Shown here: piece by piece, positions 35,613 to 47,387 of the stretch
Position numbering within the stretch: position 1 is the first letter of the stretch
Layout of the letters: each line of letters opens with the position of its first letter
NCBI GenBank assembly: GCA_963931865.1
Contig: OZ007515.1
Location: forward strand, 10,241,663-10,305,662
Length of the DNA stretch: 64,000 nucleotides
Reading direction: 5' to 3'
DNA from: Axinella damicornis
Taxonomy: Eukaryota; Porifera; Demospongiae; Axinellida; Axinellidae
The notes under the pieces: model-generated
Databases searched by the model: none
What the model saw: the letters and a program-made list of their open reading frames with translations, nothing else
What the model was told of the DNA's origin: nothing
Translations under genes and position numbers: made by a program

Positions 35613-36183
35613 TGCGGAAGCCCATATGGGTCAGCTACTTCAATTTCATCAGTGTCTCTTCCGCTGCACTCTTCCATAGTACGGTCACTTCCATTGCACT
35701 CTTCCATTATAATATATATTATGGCTTCCTTATAATATAATATGATGGCCTACATACAATTATTACGCATGCGCATGCTTTTTCTGTGCGAGTGCTGATG
35801 GACAGGAACATTTCCTTCTTATCTAAGTTTGGACATTTGTATGTCTCCCATTACCATTAATATCTGTTTCTACATTTCCGTATGTGGTCCTTGAGGGCGA
35901 TATCGATATTCATATTCATATTCAGTTCTTGCTCGTGGATATCATGGCTGCGATACTCGTTGGCATATAGTGCTGCTAATCGCAGGATATATGGATATCT
36001 CCGCTGCTAGCTGCTATCCTGGAAGAGTGCAGTGGAAGAATGCAATGGAAGTGGAATGTACAATGGAAGATGCAATGGAAGTGGAAGTGTGCGATGGAAG
36101 AGTGCAATGGAAGTTGAACGTACAATGGAAGTGGAGTACAATGCCGATGAAATTGAAGTAGTTGACCCTTGCGGGCTTCCGTA
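35613..36183. mobile_element. TIR element with 38-bp ends, next to receptor kinase tail
   Basis: Left end TGCGGAAGCCCATATGGGTC and complement of the right end TACGGAAGCCCGCAAGGGTC continue as matching CTACTTCAATTTCATC. 571 bp. The inner parts consist of short ATGGAAGTGGAA-type repeats in opposite orientations. Target duplication not clear. It lies within 50 bp of the predicted stop of the receptor kinase tail. Confidence 0.7.
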
Positions 36184-36231
36184 AACAGGCTCATGCTCTA
36201 TGTAGCTAGCACTAGTCTAGCTGTTATAAAT

Positions 36232-36584
36232 TTAAAGCTGCTCACTAGTGGAAATCCCATACACAGGGTTGGATATCCCATGCGCTGGGTTGGACTTAAG
36301 GTCAGTGCCTTCTTTGGGTGGGGCTTGACCTGTGCAGAGGAGGACACATAGCACGTAAAACCAATGACACAATAGATCCATACTAGTCTATACTCACTGG
36401 TGGATATCTCATTGAGTTCAAGGTCAAGGTCTTCTATGGGTGGGGTTTCGCCTGTGCAGAGGAGGACATCATCAATGACACAGTAGACCTATATGCTTTC
36501 ATGGTGCACAAGTCTACTCACCGGTGTATATCTCATTCACTGGGTTGGGCTCAAGGTCAAGGTCTTGTTTGGGTGGGATTCGGT
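36232..36584 (-). other. Receptor kinase tail: three repeated mini-exons
   Basis: Three exons (36522-36584, 36398-36451, 36232-36329) with phase 1 joins encode related peptides: [37 protein letters not shown] and [20 protein letters not shown] then [11 protein letters not shown] and stop. The first and third contain a Tyr in N-E-I-Y-T and N-P-V-Y-G, plausible phosphotyrosine adaptor sites. They join to the last kinase exon if its donor is GAGGGAG|GTGGGC at 36817. The tandem structure repeats about every 130 bp with introns. Confidence 0.65.
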
Positions 36585-39500
36585 CTACATGCACGGAGGA
36601 AGACAATCAATGACAACATCCTTGCTTTCACGATCCTAGCTTGGAAAAATGTCACATGGATATCTTAATAAGCAACCAAAAGCATGCAGGTACAATGTTA
36701 ACTGCAGCAGAAATCCACCCTTCTACTATGGCAGCACAAGCTTGCAAGAACATCTACACTACAGATTGCAAGATATACGTCTGGTTATAGCTACGCAGCT
36801 GTATCCTGTCGCCCACCTCCCTCATTCCCACTGGAGCCATCCATTCTGGTCTTGACCTCCACTTTGGCAGCAAGTGGACATGGAGGGTCATCTTTGGTAC
36901 GCGGGGAGAAATCCATGTACCCCACCACTGCCTCCAAGGTTAAGGAGATGGTGACAACCAGGTTGCTGAAATCAGGCCTCTCCTCAGATTCTTCCTTCCA
37001 GCACTCCAGTAGTATTGCATAGCTACCAACAGAATAATGTACAAAGACAGAACTCTGCTAACACATTCTGTATTAGCAATAGCACGTAAACTAGTATGCA
37101 ACATTAAAATAATAATCATCAACAGCTGCTGCTGTAAAGCAACACTATAGTCGCATAGCGACTATAGTGTTGCATGTAGTGATACTCAAAACATACACCA
37201 GAGCTCAAGTAATAAATTATGCGTCAGTGTGGTATTTGCTGGTTCAAATTTATTAGCTACCATGCAGCTCAACTCACATCTCATCTGAGCAGGCAGGATT
37301 CATTGGTTTGTTGAGCCTCTCTCCATCACGGAGGAGCTGAAGCAGAGCTACTGGACTGATTCCACTGTAGGGGATGTGTCCCCCAGAGAACACCTCCCAA
37401 CACGTCACTCCAAAGGACCACTGTGTGCATACGTAGGAGGTTGAAGTACAGGGTCAAAATATAACAGACCTTGCAAGCTGCTACCACCTACCACATCACT
37501 CTTCTCAGTGAAGATCCCATCTGCAATACTCTCTGGAGGCATCCATCTCACAGGTAGTTTCACTGCGGTGTCACCCTTCTTCTGTCGGTAATAAGTGCTT
37601 GTGTAGGTGTCCTCTGACAAACCAAAGTCTGCCACTTTGATCACACCACTGGCATCCATCCTGTATCAGAGGTGATCATACATCACTAAGAGCCAGTCAC
37701 CCAAGAGGACAATACTGTTGGGTTAAGTCACTCTTCTGTGGGCTCACGACCAGAACATCATGATAAACATTTAGCTAGCTACATCAGCATTGGGCTACAT
37801 GCAGCCAAGCTTCCACAACAAAGGTCTGACTTTCAAGGCAGTAAATCAAGTGGCAAAGAATGGCTGTACACATGACAGCCTATGCATATAGGATAGAGCC
37901 ACACTGAGGCTTCCCAAGGATGCTTAAGTTGGCAGAATGGGAGCACTAAGGCCATATATATCCCATAGCAACTCATGGATGGTGAATCTACTATAGTATA
38001 CTCAAGGGTGCTTGGAACTTATATAGCGGCTATAGAGTAGTTAAGGCATTGTGAAAGTCCGGTTGTCCATGTTCAATTGTAAGTTGAAAGTGCTGACACA
38101 AGTAGGTTATTGCCCAATCACTAGCTTGGCATTGGTTGGGCAATAACTGATACACACAGTCATACAAATTGCTATGGCATAATTGCAGCAGTGGTGCAAT
38201 TAATTATTTCTCCTGAGTGCTACTTACATGCAGTTTCTGGCAGCAAGGTCTCTGTGCACAATTCTCTCTCTTGCTAGGTACTCCATCCCCTTGGATATTT
38301 GAAAGCACATTCCAAGCAGTTGCGTTTGAACATCTAAGATCTGAAGGACAGTGAAGCAAATTTCAACTAAACAGTGTAGGACCTAATGCAGCCAAAGTTA
38401 TAGGCACTTATAATTTCACTTTGTTCAATAAATACATACCACACTGGGGTCTGCATCATCAGCAGGTACCAGCTTCTCTCTCTCTTTCTGGAGGTAATGG
38501 AGGACACTGCCATTGCCCATGTACGGCATCACCACTGCAAGACCACTAGCAGCATCCAAGCACACTCCAGTTAGTGACATCACATTGGGATGACTGAGAT
38601 TGTGCATTTTGTGAACTTCCTGAACCAGATTATCAACGTCAGTTGGAGTGAAGAGACCTGCAGGAATGACGTGCAAGTTATGGATGAGTTAGTAAAGACA
38701 TGCAATACTAGGACAATTGTTGCATGTCTTTACTAACTCATCCATAACTTGCACGTATATCATTAATGATATACCTTTCAGTGTTTTCACGGCAACCACT
38801 TCTGTTGCACCATCCAGATGCCACTGCAGGTGAGCCTTGTACACCACTCCAAACTCTCCTGAAATAAGAATCAACAATCAACAGCCACATAACCTTAACT
38901 GAACTTCAAAGAACAAAGCTTGTAGCTAGCTACTTCATCTGTAATGCCAAGAACATTGCTGATTGTGAAGGTGCACGTTGTGGGCCAAGCAATAATTACT
39001 TCTACTGGATAGAGTGCAGTGCAGTGTAAAATGTCGTTTCACCTTGCCCAATTGAGTTTTGCAGTCTCAACACATTGCTGGGAATGATCATCCTATGCGG
39101 TAGCACCCTTCTCAGGAAAACAGAATTCGTAGTCCAATGGTTATCTGGCGATGGGTCACCTAATCAGAATGTGACAAGGACATCATTAACTTGATGCTGA
39201 ATTGGTGTGTGAGTCAATATTATCAGTAGTGGGTTTGGGTGAGCTTCTACAAGTCTGTCTGCCCTTGGCTTCCCAATACCCACACTGCCCTTCCATGGCC
39301 GCTCTATAGCTACTACTCTGCAATTGCAAGATGGATTGCTAAGCCCTCCACTGCAAGGATTCCTGCCCTGTTCAGGACAACCTCTCAATAGCTAGTTGGT
39401 GGTGTAGCTACCATTTTTGGTAAACAGAAGAAGTACCAGGCTAAGACCAGTTGCGGCCTACACGTTTGCTACCAGCTAGCCAGCAGAAGTGTGTAAAAGC

Positions 39501-42500
39501 AATGACAGTCTGGGGAGTGCTTTAATATCTTCAAGGGGGATATGAGTAGCTACATGCATGACGTGGATGAAGACTTACCAGTTTCAGTCAGTCTGTCATC
39601 TGCATGGACTGTAGCGTAGTCTTGATTCTTCTCCTCTACTGTCTTCTTATGCCTCTTAAGAGTGACAGCAGGAACAAACACACTCAAGAAAAGTACCAGG
39701 ATGACAGAACAGGGGACCAGGACTGAGAGTGCAACAGTGAGTTCCAATGACATCAATGGTGCTGGTGCAACTGCCGGAACTGGTAGGGCTGGACATTGAG
39801 GATGGCAAGTAATCACATTGATAACAGGTATGCTGTAATCAGGATTGTAATCACTCACAGTCATGAGTGTATTGTGTTCTGTATATAATAATTGGGTTAC
39901 CATTGTGCAACACCAGAACACTTACTGATGACTGTTGCATTTTCTGGTCCAAATGGTCCAACCACTCCTCCCACCTGGAGAGCTACTTGAAGTTTGAACT
40001 GCTGAAATGGAATCTCAGATCTAGAAACTGCATGGATTATTTCTGTCATGTTCTCAAATGTTGTGCTGGTAGTTTGCTCCACTGGGACAGGCTGATTGAT
40101 CCAGGTGTATTTAATCCTGAGCCTCACTGGTTCAGGGATAGCAGTCCGCAATATCACCGTGAGCATCAGGTTTCCCTCCGCTGTGACCATGGCTGCCAAC
40201 TGGAAGTCATCAGCTACACACACAAGAACATAACAAAGAACAAAATGCCGTGATACATTTACAACTAGCTACGTATACACCTTCAGGCTCAGCCTATCAC
40301 TGCTTGGTACATATGTTGCATGGGATATGTAATCCAGTGTAATGCATGGCATGCCAATGTAGGCTTACTAAGAACAGAGAGGGTTGTGTTGGCAGAGGTA
40401 CTTGTCATATCGGTAGGATCATCTGCTATACACTGGATGATGCCACTGTCTTCTGCAGTAAGATTGTGTATGTTGAGTCTGCTGGTCACAAGAGATGATG
40501 CTCCTCTTTCCTCTGTGATCTCATATTGCCCTCGACTTTGAACAAAGTTCCATCCATTGTGAATCCATGATATCTGGAGTATTGTAACGTTAACTGCTGT
40601 AGCAGCGCAGGTGAACGTGGCATTTTTTGTTTCACCATTAGCCACGGCAACTACCCCAGGATCCGGAGGAGTTACAATAAGTGGAATTTCTGCACAAGGA
40701 TAGACACATGCATGCAGAAGGAGAGGATGCATGACTAGCACCTGAATATTAAGTCTCATGATTTCAAGGAGCAGTCATTTAGGGTTTAAAGTGGAGCTCT
40801 TAAAATTACCCTATGTGGCAGTATAATATTGCAGCTGCAGCTAAGTACATATAGCTATATAGTTTGTTAGTGACTATACTTGTAGAGCTAGCTAGTTACA
40901 TAACTGCAATACATACGGTAAACTGGAGCAGTGTCCAAGTCAGGGATGAATGGTCCCACTTGACTCCCCACTATCAGAGCAACTTGAGCTTTAAACCGAA
41001 TATATGGCACTTCTGAGTTTGGGATTTCGTGAATCAACGTGCTTGCATTGGCATAGGTCTCAGTTGTTAGGGTTGTTGTTCCTGTGCGAGCAGCCTCCGT
41101 ACTGGTGAATATGATTCTCAGCGACACTGGTTGTGGAATGGTGTATCCTTCGAGCAGGGTCACTGCAAACCGCATACTTGCTCCATCTCTGACAGTTAAG
41201 CTGAAGTCACTGGCTGGATATTGAAACAGAAGAGAGTTACAGGTACATGGTAACACACAGACCACTATGTTGACCAATCACAAGCCTTGACTGAAATATA
41301 AGCTAGGATAAGATAATCAAGCTCATTAGTTCTAAAATCAGGGAACCCATGGCATATCTTTCTCAGCATCATGCACATAATTAGCCCAAGTATGTGGATA
41401 ACAAGAAAGTACTTACTGAGAACAGAGAGAGTTGTGTCAGCCGAGGCAACACCAAGAGGATTATCAGCCACACACTGGACGATGCCACTGTCTGTTGCAG
41501 TCAGATTGTTTATAGTGAGTGTGCTGCTGGTACGGTCTCTGCCATCTTCTGTGACCACAACTTGATACCTCCCATTCTGACTAACATTCTGCATCTTATG
41601 TATCCATGAGATACGCAGTGGGGGGCCTCCAACAGCAGTACAAATGAATGTACTGTTGTTTTGAAGACCATCAGCCACTGCAGTCACAATCGGTTGCGGA
41701 GGGGTTACAATGCTTGGGCGGCCTGTGTGAGCAAATAGACATGCAGTGTGTGCATGCTCAACAGGTAAATGGAACAGTGGCTCACATCATTGCATCACTC
41801 AATTGATACTATACAACCACATGGCTGTTGAGTTGTGTTGCTGTGATTTGCATTCTACAGTATAATTGCAAGCAGATCAAATTGTGTACGGAAGACTAAG
41901 AGGTGGTGGCTACTTGCAGCATTATTGGCAACACAGCTGCTATTGTAACTATGTGCAGCAACCATTTCTCCGATTTATGTGGTGCTCATTTCATAACTAT
42001 GACTGACTTGGAAGGTTCTAGAATTTCTATTGCGACATGCCAAGCATAAACAATCAGTGACATCCCTAGCCTCATTCCCAGGCGCTTGGTAATTGGCGAG
42101 CACCTAGGAACAAGGCTATGACATCAGTAGCTACTAAGGAATTCTTTGATGAAAGATACCTTATACATGCACCACTTACTCCTTATGTACAGCTTGAAGG
42201 AGTAGTCTTCATTGATCTGAGGAGAGGTTCCCAGCCAAAACCCATGACCCCGGATAGTGTTGGGACAGCGAGCGAATGCACCACTGTACGTAGAGAGGCG
42301 CTCCAACAACCATACATATCCATCACCCTGGTTTAAGCTGACAATGGACGGAAATGTAAAGTCATAAAATTGAGCTGGTGTGCCTGCAGTTCTCGAGTCC
42401 AATGTGACATTGTTGCTGGATGCTATTAGATTTATTCCAGGCACGAGACTGTGGTAGACTCTCACTCTGTACATGGTTTCAGAGTAGAGGCTTGGCTGGA

Positions 42501-45500
42501 TCCAAATAGAGAGCTTTTCAATGGAACCAGAGACATTGAGATAGAAGAGTTGGGCGATAGCATTGTTGATAGCAGTATTTCTGGCTCCACACTCGACAGA
42601 AATAACAGGATTCCCTATATGAGTGGGATCCGGAGACAGGCATTTGTACAATTAAAATTAGCTGGGATTTTCCTACAGGAAACTTGAAATGTGATGCTCT
42701 GTGGAGATGTTTATAGAAGAAACTATACTATAGAACAGATGAAAACGTAGCTTTAGCAGGCGACGTATCTAAAGGCTACGTGCACTGCCCATATCTTTCT
42801 GCATGTGTCAAGCCTACACAGACAGTGCCACCGCACTATCTGATAGGAGACAGCACATCCTAAGCATTGTCCTTAGACATTTTACCACTCCTCATATCAG
42901 CTGAGAGGCACTTTTGAGGCTTTGTAGTTATTCAAGACTTGACCCTAGTCTATCATCTACAAACATTCACTGGCAATGTGCTTAGACTAAGCTAGATCAT
43001 CAATGCCCAGCATAAGTAAAATTCCTATACACGTGACGTTGCCCTATACCTGTTTAGATTGAACATGTGGTTATACTGAGATTCACCCGGGATGAATAAG
43101 ATGACTGACCTGTCTCGCCACCTACACCACAGTCTCTCCCTCTCCACCCCAGAACACAGTCACATCTGTACTCGTTTATCAAGTCCTGAGAGAAACAAAT
43201 AATTATACAACTGAGCTATTAGCTACATGTTGTAGTAACACAGATAGTTATAGTCATCCTTATAACTTAACTATTCTGGCTCTGATGACCCCATACCTGA
43301 TTAAGAAGGCTACCTGCTTACTGTATTCTTTCACTGGCATTGATCCAGCAATCCATATATCACTCACAGTGCATGTTCCTCCATTCAGGCAGGGACTGGA
43401 CGAACACTCATCAAAATTCGTCTGGCAGTTGCTGTCTGTGTATCCAGGTGGGCATGTGCATGTGTGAGAGTTGACACCATCCTGCACATGTGTAAGTGTA
43501 CGTGCCAGTGTAACAGTGTGTGTGAGAGAGTTTGAGTACATGTGTGTGGTGATCTTGCGACAATCAAATCATGGATGTGGGGACAGTCAGCACTATATAT
43601 CACTCACAGTGCACGTTCCTCCATTCAGGCAGGGACTGGACACACACTCATCAATATCCATCCCACAGTCGCTGTCTGTGTATCCAGATTACAATGAAGT
43701 CAATTACCAAGCATTGATATTCACTGCTACTGCAGCTCTCAGGTTTAACTATACCACTTCTTTATGGGTGTGTGGCTACATGCATTGCTTACCATTAATG
43801 TACAGCTTGAAGGAGTAGTCATCATTGATCCGGGGAGAGGTTCCCAGCCAAAACCCATGACCACGGATAGTGTCGGGACAGGATGCGAATGCACCACTGT
43901 GCATAGACAGGCGCTCCAACAACCATACATATCCATCACCCTGGATTAAACTGACGCTGGACGGAAATGTAAAGTCATAAAATTGAGCTGGTGTGCCTGC
44001 AGTGCTTGAGTCCAATGTGACGTTGTTGCTGGATGCTACTAGATTTGTTCCAGGCACGAGACTGTGGTAGACTCTTACTCTGTACATGGTTTCATAGTAG
44101 AGGTTTGGCTTGATCCAAATGGAGAGCTTTTCAATGCAACATGAAACATTGGGATAGAAGAGTTGAGCGATAGCATTGTTGATTGCAGTATTGCCTGCTC
44201 CACATTCGACAGAAATATCAGGGTTCCCTGTGAGTAAGAAATAGGGCTTTCAAAACAAAATGCTGGCAAAACCCAATATTGACCCAATATCCTGAAACCA
44301 TGATAGGACACATACTTAATTACAAATACAATTAGACAAGATGATAAATCATCCTTCAAAAGTGCCCGGAATGACATTAGGGGTGGTAAAATGTGAGACC
44401 TATTCCCTTATGTCAGTCTGGGTACCATTGAAGGATGATTAATGAAAAATTATCATCATTCTATTGGCATTATTGTCATTGCTATTCCCATTGGTGCTAA
44501 GTTCCTACATAGATACCTTTTGAGATTCACCTCATGATTTAAATCTACAAGGTGACTGACCTGTCACACCTACATCACAGTTTCTCCCTGTCCACCCCAG
44601 AACACAGTCACATCGGTAATCATTCATCAAGTCCTGGGAGAGACAAATATGCAACATGGTAGATATGGGGATTGGATAGAGATAGACCGATTGGAAGGGT
44701 GTCTCTAATCGCTGGAATGAATTCTTCACTGGAACATGGGACTGGAACAGAGAACTGGCTAAACTGCTATAAAGCGGAGTGTGTGTGGTGGTGATCTGGT
44801 GGTGATCATGGAGGTAGCAAGGGGAAGTCAGGACTATATATCGCTCACAGTGCATGTTCCTCCATTCAGGCAGGGACTGGATGAACACTCATCAATATCC
44901 ATCCCGCAGTTGCTGTCTGTGTATCCAGGTGGGCATGTGCATGTGTGAGAGTTGACATCATCCTGCACATGTGAGTGTATGTGCCAGTGTGAGTGCGCAT
45001 GTGTGTGCGTGTCAGAGAGAGAGTTTGAGTGCGTGTCAGGCAGACAGTTTGAGTGCATGTGTGAGAGTTGATACCATCCTGCACATGTGAGTATATGTGC
45101 CAGTGTGAGTGCGCATGTGTGTGTGTGTCAGAGAGAGAGTTTGAGTGCATGTGTGTGGTGACCTTACGGTGCATGATCAAATCATGGAAGTGGTGTCACA
45201 GTCAGGACTATATATGGCTAAGTTATAATACTCACAGTGCACGTTCCTCCATTCAGGCAGGGACTGGACGCACATTCATCAATATCCATCCCGCAGTTGC
45301 TGTCTGTGTATCCAGGTGACAATGAAGTTATTTGCCATGCATTGATACTCACATTGATACTGCAGCTCTTGGGTTTAACTATACCACTTCTTTGTGGGTG
45401 AGTGGTTAATTCAACAGTTAATGTTATAGCTCCAAAATTAAACTTCGATGTCCATCGCATCAAGTATAATTTAAAACTGATTTAGAAATGTCCTGCAGTG

Positions 45501-47356
45501 TATTTCTATATACACAATGGATGGCCCATGTAGACAATCATCTAATGACAAAAGATATACATGTGTGGGTGGTGCAAGTAAAAACTGTACCTTAATGATA
45601 TTCATATTCCAGTCAATTAAGGTGGGTGTGACTTTCTGTCTTTGTGCACTGATTATACATGCAAGCTAACATTATATATATGCAAGCTAACATTATATGC
45701 AAGTTAACTACGTAGCTGCACATTCACCGGTGAGGACAGCCATTTGTATTCCTTTGTCTCTGAGGCTATAAACATTTATTTCAACAACATAAGGTACAGT
45801 TTTTACTTTAACCAACCACATGTACTGCTTACCATTTATGTACAGCTTGAAGGAATAGTCATCGCTGATTTGAGGAGAGGTTCCCAGCCAAAACCCATGA
45901 CCCCGGATAGTGTCGGGACAGGATGCGAATGCACCACTGTACGTAGAGAGGCGCTCCAACAACCATACGTATCCATCACTCTGGTTTAAGCTGACGCTGG
46001 ACGGAAATGTAAAGTCATAAAATTGAGCTGGTGTGCCTGCAGTGCTTGAGCCCAATGTGACATTGTTGCTGGATGCTATTAGATTTGTTCCAGGCACGAG
46101 ACTGTGGTAGACTCTCACTCTGTACATGGTTTCAGAATAGAGGCTTGGCTGGATCCAAATGGAGAGCTTTTCAATGCAACATGAAACATTGGGATAGAAG
46201 AGTTGAGCAATGGCATTGTTGATTGCAGAATTACCGGGTCCACACTCGACGGAAATAACAGGATTCCCTATGAGTAGGAGACAGATTGACAATTTGCACT
46301 TTCTATAGTAGAAAATGCTGGCAAAACAAACATTGTCTTGAAACTGAACAGATACTACTGTAGACTTTAAATTTCTAACTTCAAATAGCACAAGCTGTAA
46401 TTGCCAAGTTGCATCTGAACAAGAACAACAAGAGAAATTTAGCATGCCAGATCACTCACTACCTTGGCAATGCTCTGGGTACAAGAGTATGTTAGCAACT
46501 GTTGCTATTTTTGTATCCTTGCTTCACTTGCAAAATTATTATAAACGAAAAAAAACAAAAAAAAATGCTCTGTGGAGATGTTACGAGTGTTTATAGCATA
46601 CACTATCCAAATTAAACTGAAAAGTGGTTTTACAACCATAAAACAGTTTAAGCAGAGGTCATATTGTTGGCTTGGCCATGCATTTCGCTCCTGTGTCAGT
46701 TAAGCTTACAAGGTCCATTGGGATTTATGTGATATACCCTAACCATAATGATTGCTCAACCAAGTGACTGACCTGTTGTCACAGCTCGGCGCACAGCTTG
46801 GTGGAGTGGTGTCACAGCTCGGCGCACAGCTTGGTGGAGTGGTGTTATCGCGGACGGTGTGATGGAATTCTGCTTGGAATAACTCTTAGATAGTTTGTTG
46901 TAATCTCGGAATATCTTATATCCTATTGGGTGGTAATACAGGGTTAAACTCAAGGTAAGGTCATGTTTCCACCAGTACAGATGATTTTACAGATGACAGG
47001 CACAACTTGAGCGGACAGGCTATTCAGTAAAATGAAGACACGAAATGAGTTAGCGAGTAGGCATAATGCATATATAGGTGAGGTCCAAAACAAAACCATC
47101 ATAGGCACCAGGAGTCTCAGTTGTATGCACATATTAGCTACAAGACATGGCCTAGCTAGATGACTCAATGTGTATTATACCTTGATCACTACTGACTTTT
47201 GCTACACTGTTTTACCTGTATCACAGTTTCTACCTGTCCACCCCAGAACACAGTCACATTGGTAATCACATGTATTTATCAACTCCTGTGAATGACAACA
47301 TAATTGAACTATTACTTGTCACAGATAGATAGATAGATAGATAGATAGAATCATAG

Positions 47357-47387
<31 letters not shown>

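Larger units (their letters stand above)
36817..39159 (-). other. Tyrosine kinase domain block
   Basis: Seven exons, juxtamembrane exon first. Visible motifs in order: glycine loop [12 protein letters not shown] (split between 39043-39159 and 38775-38858), Lys in VVAVKTLKG, helix-C Glu in [17 protein letters not shown], catalytic loop [26 protein letters not shown] activation segment with adjacent Tyr, [12 protein letters not shown] (PPE in place of APE), [14 protein letters not shown] and [12 protein letters not shown]. All residues needed for catalysis are present. PVRWMPPE and HRDLAARN are tyrosine-kinase types. Confidence 0.93.

Noticed and set aside
45050..45080. Extra EGF exon start (DGINSHTCT)
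   Set aside because: Frame continues into CACTCAAACTG repeat sequence without the following Cys residues or a donor; a truncated duplicate of the exon at 44849-44962.
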